From Simmondsia chinensis (lineage: Eukaryota > Streptophyta > Magnoliopsida > Caryophyllales > Simmondsiaceae): DNA of 64,000 nt. Under the pieces are notes generated by a model that saw only the letters and a list, made by a program, of their open reading frames with translations, did not search any database and was not told the origin of the DNA. A program made the translations under genes and the position numbers. This document shows positions 46,343 to 57,559 of the stretch, piece after piece. Position 1 is the stretch's first letter; each line of letters begins with the position of its first letter. Where the stretch lies: assembly GCA_018398585.1 (NCBI GenBank), contig JAGTTD010000001.1, positions 12,154,501 through 12,218,500 on the forward strand. The letters run 5' to 3'.

Positions 46343-47671
46343 TGTAAATTTTTTGTTTTATTTACTTCAAAACAGGCTAAATGTTTATCAAAAGAGCGTG
46401 GGACGAATTCCAAAATGGGAAAGAAAGAGATGTGCAAATGAGAAGAAAACTAGAAGTTATAAGTTAAGTCATATCGCCAGATAATGGAGCACTGACAAAG
46501 CTTACATAATTGAATCTTAGTGAAAAGTCAACTGCAGCCTTCTAATTTTGCACCTTCAACACAATTTAATCACCTTTTTTTTGCCACCTATCTTGTAATC
46601 CATTGTCATCGTTTACATCTACCATCGAATCTAGTCCAAATTCAAATATGTTGGTTTCAAAATGTTGTTAAGGCTCAACTTATTGTTTTATAATTGATTA
46701 TAAACATGAAGCTGCAAGTCAGTTTCCCAGAACGAAACATCGAATGAAATAGAAGGAAAAAAAAAAAAAACAAAACTGAAATCAAGTGTACATCACGAGG
46801 TTTAAATTGAAGAGATATACAATAGAGTTGCGGATCTACATTATGAGGAGTGGGGTGGGTGGATCTCATAGCTTTTCTATCCGATCTTCAAAACTTCATA
46901 TATGTTAGAATGGCAACTTACGATGCGATTACATAAAACGATTACAGGGCTCCTAACCTGATGGTCAGTCAGGCATATTAATAATATTACTAATTCTAGC
47001 TCATGGGTTCAATTGCCCGTTCTAAGCGTCCCCCAATTTGGACCTTTTTTTTTTTCTTTGGAGTTTTTTGCACTCTCCCACCAGAAAAATAAAACTTTCA
47101 TTAATTTTTAATTAATTTAACTTTATTATATATACATGTACATATAAATTTAATTAGTTATTGTACTATTTTCTTGAGTTATTAATGTTGAAAATTATTC
47201 TACTTTTTTCCACTCTATAAAATAATCCTACTTTTGTTGTATCAACTTAATTTTATACGACTTATATTATCAATTAAATCATGCGGTAAAGTTAAAATTG
47301 AGTTACTTTAGCAGCTGTTCTTTGTCATATGCAAATGATCAAAAAAAAACACATCCGTGGATCCAATCTAAAGCCAACCATGGCTAGACCTTTAAAAATT
47401 ACATTGCTAGTTTGTCAATTTTATTTTAGAACTAAATGGACGTAATGTAAATTGTCAAGAGCAAAGTTGACATAATTAAGATAACTATGATATTGAATTA
47501 AATATAAGGAATAATGACAAAAATCCTATATTTATTTATATGTAATTTTTTAATATTTTATTATAAACATGGACTCCTTAGAATTAAATTCCTGGATCTG
47601 CCACTCACAACAACAAGCTAATCACAGAGGCCGGACTTCATAATTGAGTCGACCACCTCTTGACACAATCA
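46343..47671. other. Unassigned AT-rich DNA
   Basis: No gene or complete element seen. An A-run lies near 46758-46770 and a T-run near 47046-47055. Confidence 0.5.
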
Positions 47672-47676
47672 ATACA

Positions 47677-48446
47677 TGTTAGAACAAATTTGTGAAACTT
47701 TCAAAATACTTGTAACCAGGTAACCGCGAGATCTCAGGTGTTGAGGCTATGTAATGACTTTCCTTAAGATTTATTTCGGAATACCAAATATCATCGGGGA
47801 TACAACAACAACCAAAAATGAAGTGAGGATGTGTAAAGGGAGAGATTGATAGAGATGTGAAGAGATTGATGTTTGTAACTCAAGAACACAACACAAAAAC
47901 ACCCAAGAACATTTGAATACAAAGATCCTTTTAATCTTTCTTTGGTCTTGTGTTTATCATTCAATTTGATTCATCATCTTGTATATAAAAGTGTGGAGTA
48001 TATATATGTATTCATGAAAAGAGATGTCCCAAATGAAAAACCAAAAGAGACACAACGAACCAAGAAAAAACCTAGCGAACAAACCGTCAAAACAGACCTG
48101 TGTGCCAAAGCTGTGTGTCGTCACACAGATCAACTCACAGGCTTACTGCAGACCTGTGTGTCGACACACACTTCCTGTGTGTCGACACATAGAGTGCCTC
48201 CGTGCGCTTCTGTAAAAGGGTTGTGTGTCGACACACGGGCCATGTGTGTCGACACACAGCTGTGTCCCCATCATTCTGTTGGAATGTGTGTTGACACACA
48301 TGGCCCATGTGTCGAGACACACCCCTAACAAGCTCTAAACATCCAAAACAAGTATTGGGACAATCTCAAATATATCTTATACACATATAAACAACATTTA
48401 ACATATTTACATGTTATTCAATACACATTTTGAAAATACATCAACA
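47677..48446 (-). repeat. 3' LTR of copia (b)
   Basis: 770 bp, TGTTAGAACAAATTT...ATACATCAACA. About 130 bp longer than its partner because its palindrome array (48110-48325) has more units. A TATATATA stretch is near 48000. Confidence 0.92.
48155..48322. repeat. Array of TGTGTGTCGACACACA palindromes in the LTR
   Basis: Perfect 16-bp palindromes TGTGTGTCGACACACA at 48155-48170 and 48243-48258. Close variants at about 48176, 48222, 48285 (one mismatch) and 48308. The partner LTR has one perfect copy (53434-53449) plus variants at about 53380 and 53456. Each unit is centred on TCGA. Open frames across the array on both strands encode CVDTH-type repeats and are by-products of the repeat. Confidence 0.9.
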
Positions 48447-48456
48447 ATACCCCACC
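48447..48456 (-). other. Polypurine tract of copia (b)
   Basis: Minus strand GGTGGGGTAT directly before TGTTGATG of the 3' LTR. Confidence 0.75.
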
Positions 48457-49013
48457 ATTTTCAAAATACAACCAATCTCAAAATGACATCTCGGTTAAAG
48501 GAGGCCTTATTGTGCATCAACGAGGGTGTCTCATAATTGAACCCCAGCTAGTGAAAACACCATACAGTTAATTGGATCGAAAATGGTAGACCAAGCTTTG
48601 AACCATACAACCCGTTTGACTAACCGACTATCTAATCACGTATAAGGCGTACTCCCCGTATACACCCTACAACTCCCAAATCGACACATTTGTGGCTTTG
48701 TATCCTGTTCCCTACACGAGTGTTTTAGGGCCGAACCCTTAGTCAAAAATCACCCCTTTGAAGCAGCCAAACTTCAACACACATTAAGGTAGACCTCATT
48801 GATCATGTCCCTATGACGCGACATTCAATAAGTTCTAAAACCAGGTTCATTAAGAGCTTTTGCTCATCCTCTTAGAATCTCTGATGCAGGTATCAAGCAC
48901 TTCATACTCGAGATGGAAAAATTCTCATTTAGTGTTTGCAATCACACAGATGACAAGTCTTTCTCATTGAACCCGAGACCTAGTGTCATACTAGGCGTCG
49001 AGTTGAGGCCCTA

Positions 49014-49822
49014 TCATGGGCGACTAAATATGACAGGTTTCAACCCCATCCTTTCACTTGTTTTCAGAACCAAGTCTCTAGCCAGGCCTTTAGTGAATGG
49101 GTCGGCTAGATTCTGACTGGTTCTTACAAAGTCCACAGTGATAACACCTTCTCGAATAAGGTGTCTCACCATACTATGCCTTACACCAACGTGTCTGGAC
49201 TTCCCGTTATACACCTCACTGTACACTCTAGAAAACGTAGCCTAACTATCACAGTGGATAGAAATTGGTGAGATCGGCTTCGGCCACAAAGGTATCTCAT
49301 ACAAGAGATTCTTTAACCACTCAGCTTCTTTAGCCGTAGAAGCGAGAGCTATAAACTCCACCGCCATTGTAGAATTAGATATGCAAGTTTGTTTCTTGGA
49401 ACCCTAAGAAACTGCACCCCCACCAATCAGGAATACCCGTCCACTCTTGGATGCATGATCCTCCACATCGGAGATCCAACTTGCATCAAGTACCCCTTCA
49501 AAATAAGAGGATACCCTACATAAGGGAAACCATAGTTCATAGTCTTCTTTAAGTACTTCAGTACTCGATGCACTGCATCCCAGTGCATCTTACCCGAATT
49601 GCTGGTATATCTACTCAGCTTTCCAACAGCAAAGGCGATATCAGGCCTTGTGCTTGTCATGGCGTACACAAGACAGCCAATGGCTCGTGCGTACTCCAGT
49701 TGTGCCACTAGAGCACCATCATTCGGTACTACTTTCATACTTGGATCCATTGGAATGGATATCGGCGCACAATCAAAGAAATGGAACTTTTTCACATTTT
49801 TGATGTAGTGAGACTGCATCAA
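49014..49822 (-). pseudogene. Copia (b) RT C-terminus and RNase H
   Basis: 49427-49822 holds APISIPMDPSMKVVPNDGAL, YARAIGCLVYAMTSTRPDIA, VGKLSRYTSNSGKMHWDAVH and VLKYLKKTMNYG. After a frame break, 49014-49226 holds the end (MYSEVYNGKSRHVGVRHSMV, ADPFTKGLARDLV). The RNase H middle (49227-49426) is readable on the minus strand (for example EAEWLKNLLYEIPLWPKPIS) but has stops and frame changes. RNase H would degrade the RNA template after copying. Confidence 0.82.
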
Positions 49823-51005
49823 GGAAATTGTATCACCATTCCTTAAATCCTTATACCAAGGATTACTTCCGCCTCACCCATGTCTTTTATAGAAAAGTTT
49901 TCCGAGAGAAACTGCTTAGTTCTCTCTACTTGTTCCATATCAATACCGAATATCAACATGTCATTAACATACAAATATATAATGACCCCTTTTCCATTAT
50001 TAACTTGCTATAGGCACATTTATCTGATTCGTTTATAACGAATCCGTTGTTAAGAACAACTTGATCAAACTTCTAGTGCCATTGCTTCGGGGCTTGCTTT
50101 AGCCCATACATAGAGCGTATGAGTTTACATACTTTTCTCTCTTGGCCCGGAACAGCAAAATCTTCTGATTGTTCCACATACACTTCCTCTTCTAGCTCAC
50201 CATTCAAGAATGCCGTTTTAACATCCATTTGGTGTATTACTGGTTTATAAATTGAGGCAAGGGCTATCAAAACCCTTATCGTCGATATTTTTGCCATGGG
50301 GGCATATGTATCAAAGGAATCCAACCTGTGTTTTTGGGTGAACCCTTTTGCCACCAATCGAGCCTTGAACTTGTCTGTTGTTCCATCGACTTTCATCTTC
50401 TTTTTGAAGATCCATTTACACCCGATAGGCTTACTACCTCGTGGAAGATCCACCAATATCCAGGTATTATTTCCAATGATGGAATCCATCTCATCATTCA
50501 CTGCCTCTCTCCAGAAGGAGGCATCATGAGACCTCATGGCCTCATTAAACGTCATGGGATTAGCTTCCATGACAGAACAATATGGAGCCACTTGGTCCAC
50601 ATCGTTCCTTGAACCTTCTACTAGGAACGTGTAGAAGTCCGAACCGAAAGATTTCTCTTTCCTTGCTCTCTTACTCCTTCGGAGTTCTAGAGCACTTTCA
50701 GGGACATCTTCTCTCTCATGACGAACATCATCATATGACACTTGAGTGTCACTTTCAATCGGTACATAGTCCCTCGGTCTAGGGATAGAGGTAAACCGAT
50801 TCTCGACAAATACCGCGTCTCTTGATTCTATTATTGTATTCACATTGATATAATCATTAGGTTTGATTACATAGAACTGATATGCCTTGCTATGAGACGC
50901 ATAACCAACAAAGATGCAATCAATGCCTCTTTCACATAACTTCTTACGTTTAGGTTCAGGGACTTTAACAACTGCCCTACACGCCCACACTTTCAGATAA
51001 GTCAA
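49823..51005 (-). pseudogene. Copia (b) integrase C-terminus and reverse transcriptase
   Basis: A 310-codon open stretch (50073-51005) runs from the integrase C-terminus (YLKVWACRAVVKVPEPKRKK, DCIFVGYASHSKAYQFY) into RT ([74 protein letters not shown]). A stop and frame changes follow. The catalytic box near 49968-49990 reads YVND in place of YVDD, so one metal-binding aspartate is asparagine. The copy could not reverse transcribe even with the stops ignored. Confidence 0.87.
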
Positions 51006-51155
51006 ATTAGAGGCTCATTTGTTCCACAATTCATATGGGGTTATCTTATTTCTCTATTTGGAACTCTATTCAATATGTGACAGGCTGTTAACATAGCCTC
51101 ACCCAAAACCCATCGCTGAGACCTGAATAGGATAACATGGAATTAATCATTTCAG

Positions 51156-52060
51156 TTAGAGTCCAGTTTTTCCTCTAGCCACGCCAATCTGTTGTGGTGT
51201 ATATGGAGCATTTATTTCGTGTATAATTCCGATGGTTTCGAAATACTTAGGATCGTAGTATTCCCCACCACGGTCCGAACTAAGGTGTTTGAGGAAGGTC
51301 TTACAGTGTAATTCAGCTTCTGCTTTATAAGCTTCAAATCTATTAAGCGAATCATCTTTGTGACTTATCATATATACATAAAAAAATCTCGAACTGTCAT
51401 CTATAAATGTCACAAAATAATTCTTTCCACCTAAGCTCGGTGTGCGCTTGAAATCACATAAATCGCTATGCACTAGGTCAAGTAGATTAGTCTCTCTTTG
51501 CCCCGAAGGAAATGGTAATTTCATTATCTTAGTTGACATGCACGTTTTGCATTTATCATTAATTTAATCTATGTGTGGAATCAACGAAGAATTAACCATT
51601 TCATGCAATCTACGAAAATTCACATGACCTAATCTTTGATGCCATAAAAATGATGAATCAAGCATATAAACAGAACTATCAATCTTATTATCAATGTTCA
51701 TCTTGAACATACCATTACACAAGTACCCTTTGCCAAAAAAGACTCCTCCCTTAGACAATACAAACTTGTCGGCCTCGAAGACCAACTTGAACCCAAACCG
51801 ATTTAACAGGCCATCGGACACGAGATTCTTCTTCACATCCCGAGCATAACATATATCGGTTAAAGTAAGGGTTTTTCCAATGGTGAAAAATAAATCTACT
51901 TTTCCCTTTCCTTTAGCCGATATAGTTGCCCCATTGCCCACGAACAACACAGTTCCGTTGTCCATAGGTTCAAAAGTCGTGAAGAACCCCTTGTCCTTAC
52001 ACACATGTCTCGTGGCTCCCGAGTCAACCCACTAAGAGTTATCACTCTTGACTAAGTTGA
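51156..52060 (-). pseudogene. Copia (b) protease and integrase
   Basis: Protease site WVDSGATRHVC at about 52010-52040, just after an in-frame stop. Then 51564-52004 (FFTTFEPMDNGTVLFVGNGA, GKTLTLTDICYA, SSFLWHQRLGHVNFRRLHEM), giving the H-H of the zinc region. After a stop, 51156-51539 has the C-x2-C part (KCKTC) and the integrase core (ETNLLDLVHSDLCDFK, FVTFIDDSSRFFYVY, LSSDRGGEYYDP) with the first two catalytic aspartates. The glutamate region (normally NGxxER) is altered to QIGVARGKTGL. Confidence 0.85.
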
Positions 52061-52172
52061 CTTCCGATATCATCGCCACGAACCTATCGTTCGAATTTTT
52101 GGCACGATGATCAAGCCCCTTGCCTTTATTCTTCTTAAGGCGATAACAGTCCTTACGTAAGTGACTGGGCTT

Positions 52173-52904
52173 CTAACACTCCCAACATACCATTTTTAGC
52201 CTCTTGTCATTCTTCTTCTTTTGGAAGTATCCGGTTCTCTTGGGTCCCTTGCTTGACTGGCCTTCTTCTGTGATATTGAATTTACCAACATCACCAGGGC
52301 TGCCTTTGTTGTCATCCTGTACCCTATAACCTTTCTCAACACGTAAATGGTTAGCCAATTCCTCGATTGACATATCCTCTTTCTTGTGTTTAAGACTTTT
52401 CTTAACATCTTTCTAAGAAGGAGGAAGTTTGTCAATTAAGGAAGAAACAACTATGGTATCGTCCATGTTCATTTTATGTTGTTTGAAATTATTCAATATT
52501 CGTTCGATTTCATGGAATTGCTCCATGACAGGACTATCATCTACCATTTTATAATTATTAAACTGACTAACCTGGAACGTTTTTCTTGTAGCATCCTCGG
52601 CCATATAGCATGCCTCAAAAGTGTCCCACAGTTCCTTCGCGGTCAGCACGTTCAAATAGATATCAAACAGGGCATCAGTCATACCATTCAGAATATGCCC
52701 TCTATAGATGTAATCATTGTTCTCTAACTTCATCCTGGCCCTCTGCTCGGCCAATGTCTCCTCCTCCTCAGAGACGGGGGATGGAAATGGTGTATTTAGG
52801 ACATACACCACATTCAACGCCGTGATGAGGAAGTGCATCTTCCTCTGTCATCGGCGGAAGTTCCCGCTATCAAAACGGTCTGACTTTACAAAGTTGGTTG
52901 TCAT
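52173..52904 (-). pseudogene. Copia (b) gag
   Basis: Starts at the ATG at 52904 (MTTNFVKSDRFDSGNFRR), then TGA at 52850-52848 where the family has tryptophan (FRR-W-QRKMHFL), a single G-to-A change. The rest is open: KMHFLITALNVVYVLNTPFP, ELWDTFEACYMAEDATRK, NNFKQHKMNMDDTIVVSSL, IDKLPPS, then a stop near 52411, and MSIEELANHLRVEKGYR to the zinc knuckle CWEC-stop-KPSHLRKDC near 52150-52185, where the glycine codon is now TAG. Confidence 0.86.
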
Positions 52905-52954
52905 TCCCCTTAGTAATGAAGCCACAACCCAAATCAGAAATTAAACCTTAAGAT

Positions 52955-53595
52955 TGTTAGAACAAATTTTTGAAATACTTGTAAAATACTTGCAACCGGG
53001 GAACCGCGAGATCTCAGGTGTTGAGGCTATGCAATCAATTTTCTTAAGGTTTATTTCGGTATACGAAATATCCTTGGGGACATAACAACCAGCAAAATTG
53101 ATGCTAGGATGTGTAAAGGGAGAGATTGATAGAGATGTGAAGAGATTGATGTTTGTAACTCAAGAACACAACACAAGAACACCTAAAAACACTTGAATAC
53201 AAAGATCCTTTTAATCTTTCTTTTGTCTTGTGTTTATCATTCAATTTGATTCATCATCTTGTACATAAAAGTGTGGAGTGTATATACGTATTCATGAAAA
53301 GAGACGTCCCAAATGAAAAACCAAAAGAGACACAACGAACCAGGAAAAAAACCTCGCGAACAAACCGTCCAAACAGACATGTGTGTTGACACACAGCTCC
53401 TGTACACAGTTGTTTCCCATTGTTCTATTTAATTGTGTGTCGACACACATGGCCTATGTGTCGACACACACCCCTAACAAGCTCTAAACATTCAAAACAA
53501 GTATTGGGACAATCTCAAATATATCTTATACATATGTAAACAACATTTAACATGTTTACATGTTATTCAATACACATTTTGAAAATACATCAATA
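52955..53595 (-). repeat. 5' LTR of copia (b)
   Basis: 641 bp, TGTTAGAACAAATTT...ATACATCAATA, followed directly by the duplicated ATACA. It has fewer palindrome units than the left LTR. Confidence 0.92.
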
Positions 53596-53600
53596 ATACA

Positions 53601-53727
53601 TCGGGTCAACTCATCTGATATTTCTTGCACCACGCACCAATCCAATGCCAAGTCTCATAGAGATATTCAAAAACACATTGTCTTCTCATTTTTCACTATC
53701 TAATACCATCTTTTTTTTATTCCATAT
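53601..53727 (-). pseudogene. LINE C-terminal fragment, distal part
   Basis: Just left of the hAT-like element the minus strand continues the LINE reading frame of 54303-54702: MIWNKKKMVLDSEK directly follows ITVVWMIWN across the 8-bp TSD. Short and decayed. Confidence 0.45.
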
Positions 53728-54294
53728 AGGGATTGCAATGGCGTGGGGTAGGGTGGGGTGGATACAGGGGGTGCCTCCTCCATTCCTGTATTCGCCACAC
53801 AAATCCATATCCACACCCCTTGTCATTACCCGCCATGAGTATAAAGTGGATACCCATAACCACCCCGACGGGTGCAAATCTACATCCATACCTGCCTCAC
53901 TACCTGCGGGTATCCATTACCCACCTCGCACCCATCCCATACCTACCCTAATATGGGTAACAAACGATTACCTATACCCATATGTATTAAGTTTTTAAAT
54001 GTACTTTTAAGAATTAAATTATATTTTGTTATAAATTGATAAATAATTTAGGTAATTGAATTAAGCATGTATTATTTTAAATTTGAAAGTTAATTAGATA
54101 TAAAATGGAGTGATATGGTGGGCCGGGGCGAGGCGGATATAACATAATACTCGTACCCACCCCATACCCGTGGTAGGTATGGGGCAAGTACACCCAACTG
54201 TTCCGGCTATTCGTCTCACTTATACCCGTACCTGCCCCAAATGGGGCGGGTACTTACGAGTAATAGGTTTTACTCGTCTTGTTGCCATCCCTAG
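53728..54294. mobile_element. hAT-like non-autonomous TIR element with 8-bp TSD
   Basis: 567 bp between copies of TTCCATAT (53720-53727 and 54295-54302). Ends AGGGATTGCAA and, as reverse complement of the right end, CTAGGGATGGCAA. The subterminal parts are rich in inverted GGGTATGGG/CCCATACCC motifs. An 8-bp TSD with such ends fits the hAT superfamily. The ORFs on both strands across it (for example 53645-53998) are not genes. Confidence 0.8.
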
Positions 54295-54302
54295 TTCCAT
54301 AT

Positions 54303-54702
54303 CATCCAAACCACTGTGATGGAAAGTGATATTCATATCTTTCCTAGGATCTTTTCCCTACTTCGTACCTGATCCACTGTCCAAATAGTCCCTAATTATG
54401 TTTTAGTAATATCCTCGACATTCCATCAATGAAGACACCTACTCCAGATTAGCCATGAAGCCTGAGATTCAACGAATAGATGATTCACACTCTCTTCATT
54501 CTGGTTACAAATCACACACTGACAATCCTCACTATCAAATGCTCCAAAGCATCAAAATCTAATTATGATAGTGATATTTCCATGGAGGAGCATCCATGCT
54601 CGCAATTCCACTTTTGATAGAGCTAATCCTCCCCACACTCCACAAAAGCTATCAATGTTAGAATGCGTCAAAAGATTTTGCTCATGCCTTTTGAATAGAA
54701 GT
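54303..54702 (-). pseudogene. LINE C-terminal zinc-finger fragment
   Basis: The minus strand reads as the C-terminal zf-RVT-like region of plant LINEs: FKRHEQNLLTHSNIDSFCGV, WGGLALSKVELRAWMLLHG, a block with C-x2-C in EDCQCVICNQNEESVNHLF (the family has CxxCxxxxESxxHLF), and SWLIWSRCL. Stops are scattered. Interrupted on the left by the hAT-like element and on the right by copia (c). Confidence 0.65.
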
Positions 54703-54907
54703 TGTTAAAACTATAAAATTAAAACAAGAAGAATAAATTTGGAGAATAATTCTCAACTCTTATATTTTTGGATTATATGTTTACATAATCAACTTTGCAA
54801 TATATACAAGTACCAAGGAGAATACAATGAAGAGGCAAGAGACAAGATCTTAAAATCATACTAGGCAATTAGGCTAGGAATAAACAAGATCTTAGAATTA
54901 TGCTAGG
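54703..54907 (-). repeat. 3' LTR of copia (c), part 1
   Basis: Starts TGTTAAAACTATAAAATT and is cut at CTAGG (54903-54907) by the gypsy insertion. The continuation is at 60787-60899; the joined LTR is about 313 bp. Confidence 0.88.
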
Positions 54908-56479
54908 TGTCACAATTAATTTCTAGATAAGCTGTGATGGCGGTGAGGTTCACTCACCCAGTCGAAACCCACACTTAAAATACACGAAAAGAACATAAAG
55001 GAAACGCAAGGGAGAAATATCCGAGAATAAGGGACTATTTTATTAATTCATTTCTAGGATTACATAGCATGCCAAATGAATACAAATACACATATTTATA
55101 GACCTTGACAACCCCAAGGGCATCGGTAACCGTTCCCGCCAATTTCCTCTCTTCATTGTTCAAACTGTGCCCCATGATCTCTGGACATGCCTAGTGGCAG
55201 TTATAAGTCAAGGCTGGTCAATGCCCTCACTGTTATTTTAGGCGCCTATTTTGAACCGGCGGTTACCTCCATCTTCAAGCCCACTCTCCATTTTTCCCAC
55301 TCTTTTTTTTGTTTGAACCGGTCAAGGGTTATTCCCTCTTTTTTCCTTTGGCAACCGTCCTCCATGTGTCCCACGTGCTGCTTTTATCCTTTTCCAAGGC
55401 CGGGCCTAGTTGGGCCTTATTGGGCCTGCACATTCCCAAGCCGGGCCAGTGCCTTGCACTGGGCCCGTGTCCTTCTGTGGACCTGCGCATGTCGGGGCCG
55501 GGCCAGTGCTTTGCACTGGGCCCGCGTCTTTCGTTGAACCTGCTCGTACTTGGGCCGACCCAGTGCCGTGCCCAGGCCCTTGTCATGACACTATCTGGGG
55601 CCGTGCCAGGCCCTTGTCATGACATTGACTGGGGCCGCGTCCATCTCGGTTCCCACTTAGTCCATCACTTAGGCCTAGGTCTGTTGAGGCCTAATGCACC
55701 CCTACCTGAGTGCGTAACTTGTCCTCATGATGCCATCTTTGGCAGCCCATCTGACATGGCACAGGCGCAAGGCACACACCTGTGCCCCCGGTCCGGAGTG
55801 TCACGGGTCTTACACCAAACCATTAGGAGTGTCCGTTTGTCCAATTCAACACTTAGGCCCACTCATGGTCCATCTTGGGTTGGTGCCATATGGCGTCTAG
55901 GTGAAGGTCTGTTGTCACGCTAGCATAGCACATCCACTCGTGCGCTTGGACTCAGCTTTTCATGCCTTGCCCTTGCTTGTGCACCCAATGGCCCTGACCC
56001 ACGCGCCTTGGTTCAGTGATATGCAACAAGCGCATGGTCCTCTGTCCGTTGATGCTAAGCTCAGGCTCATCTCCGTTAGGCCTGATTCATCCGTACAAAG
56101 GATGTGCACTGCGTATATACTTGTGCACCATTGATGTCCGTCTCATATTGACACAACGCATGCGTTTGCACTTAGTCATGGGTCCGTCCTTAACTAGTGC
56201 GGCACAACTAACGTGTGCCCACTTGAGCATAATCATGCGCTTGACTAGTGATCCTTTACTATGTCAATGGGCTGCTTCAAACGCGCATGCCCTCCCTAGA
56301 TCTTGCTTGGGTCAAGGTCCGTTATGTCCCGTGTCGCAGCCAAAACCTAGGCGCTGACATCCAATCAAGCACTAGAGGTTTGTGCGCCAAGTGCCTATGT
56401 CAGAGCACTGATCGGGTCATGATGTGCTTAACGCCAGGCATCACCCTGTGTGCGGTATCCCAATGTGAAGGGTCTTACA
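54908..56479 (-). repeat. 3' LTR, young gag-only element
   Basis: 1572 bp, TGTCACAATTAATTTC...GGGTCTTACA. GC-rich centre with tandem repeats (GGGCCAGTGC-TTGCACTGGGCC units about 60 bp apart at 55440-55560; CCCTTGTCATGACA units at about 55577-55625). The plus-strand ORF 55309-55923 lies in it and is judged non-coding. Confidence 0.92.
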
Positions 56480-56495
56480 AACCTCCCCCACCAGA
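56480..56495 (-). other. Polypurine tract, young gag-only element
   Basis: Minus strand GGTGGGGGAGGTT runs into TGTAAGACCC of the 3' LTR. Confidence 0.78.
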
Positions 56496-56882
56496 AGAAC
56501 TGACGTCCTCGGCAGAAAGAGTAAGTATCCCAAGAACTGACCTAGGCCACCCATTTCCTTAGTCGTTCATGGGTACCAGCAACATCTCGTTTCCATCATG
56601 CTTCACAATAGACCAAGATTCACACACACCAACTAGGCTCAGCAAAAATCCTTATGCACACAAGTCCGTTAGTGTTTTGACACAACCTTGTTCGTCTTAG
56701 GCTAACACCAGCCCTTATGCACACAAGTCCTTTAGGTGCTTTGACATGGTTTTATCCAAACCAATGTCCACAAGTCCTTAATGCACTCAAGTCCTTTAGG
56801 TGCTTGAATATTGTCTCATTCATCCTTTTTAGTCTTTAACACATATATAGTAGGTTACATTCCGTTAGTTGTGCCATTTATC

Positions 56883-57254
56883 TTCTTTTTTTTTTGGTAA
56901 ATCAGTGATAAATACCATATATGATCAAAAATATATGTACAAGTCTACGAGGGGCATACCCCAAGCCAAGGCCAAGAGGCCTACATCAAAGAATCAATCA
57001 ATGAAAGAAATAAAGCAAGAAGTATCAACGGTCACATGACCAAACAAAGAGAACAAGCAAATGAAAGCAATCAAAGCTAATGCTCAATCCCCCACTCCTG
57101 TAGAAGCTGTGAGTGGCGATGAGTACCACGAAGTGTAGGAGCAACAATAAACGACTGCGGACCAATCCTGTGATCTCCTTAGTGATGACTACCAAAGGCC
57201 TGGACTGGGAGCGATGAATCCTCAGGTTACGCTCATACCAGAGGATGTAAACCG
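56883..57254 (-). mobile_element. 5'-truncated LINE inserted in the gag-only element
   Basis: 372-bp insert between 17-bp direct repeats TAGTTGTRCCATTTATC (56866-56882 and 57255-57271, one mismatch). On the minus strand it ends in a poly(A) (T run at 56886-56895) and begins with the LINE C-terminal coding end: VYILWYERNLRIHRSQSRPL, VVITKEITGLVRSRLLLLL. Family members read IWxERNxRxF...EIxxxVRSRL. Confidence 0.8.
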
Positions 57255-57559
57255 TAGTTGTACCATTTATCATTCATTCTTTTCAAGGCTCCATCTTGTT
57301 ATTAGGATGCGTTCAAGTCCCATTAGACGCACCACTAACCACACATCCGATAATCCATCAAAACATGTATAATCAACATATATATGTACGGCATATAACA
57401 CCATGATAAGCGATCATCAAAACAACATAAATGAAAGCCATCGAAATGAAACAAAAATTACATCCAAAAACCTCCAAAACAATGGAGCCCAAAAACAAAA
57501 CATAACCATAAAAACATGCATAAATCCTGGACATAAACAGCTGCCCCACTAATCTACCT

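Larger units (their letters stand above)
47677..53595 (-). mobile_element. Ty1/copia element (b), complete structure
   Basis: 5919-bp minus-strand element with LTRs 47677-48446 and 52955-53595, a perfect TSD ATACA (47672-47676 and 53596-53600), purine tract GGTGGGGTAT beside the left LTR, and gag, PR, IN, RT, RNase H in copia order. It is the best preserved copia here, but carries stops and a changed RT catalytic box. Its RT is close to that of element (a). No tRNA-Met primer site is visible beside the 5' LTR. Confidence 0.94.

Noticed and set aside
48155..48322. Possible CRISPR array
   Set aside because: Units are short palindromes with irregular spacing in a plant LTR; no cas genes and no bacterial context.
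48135..48331. Open frames on both strands encoding repeated CVDTH/CRHT motifs
   Set aside because: They are forced by the TGTGTGTCGACACACA repeats and stay within the LTR; no start context, partner exon or family.
53645..53998. 117-codon plus-strand ORF
   Set aside because: Crosses the end of the hAT-like element and its TSD; rich in P/H/T from the repeat composition.
55309..55923. 204-codon plus-strand ORF, with a related 153-codon ORF at 59617-60078
   Set aside because: Both are the same position in the two LTRs of one element, antisense to it, in GC-rich tandem-repeat DNA; the frame shifts between the pair and the composition is not protein-like.
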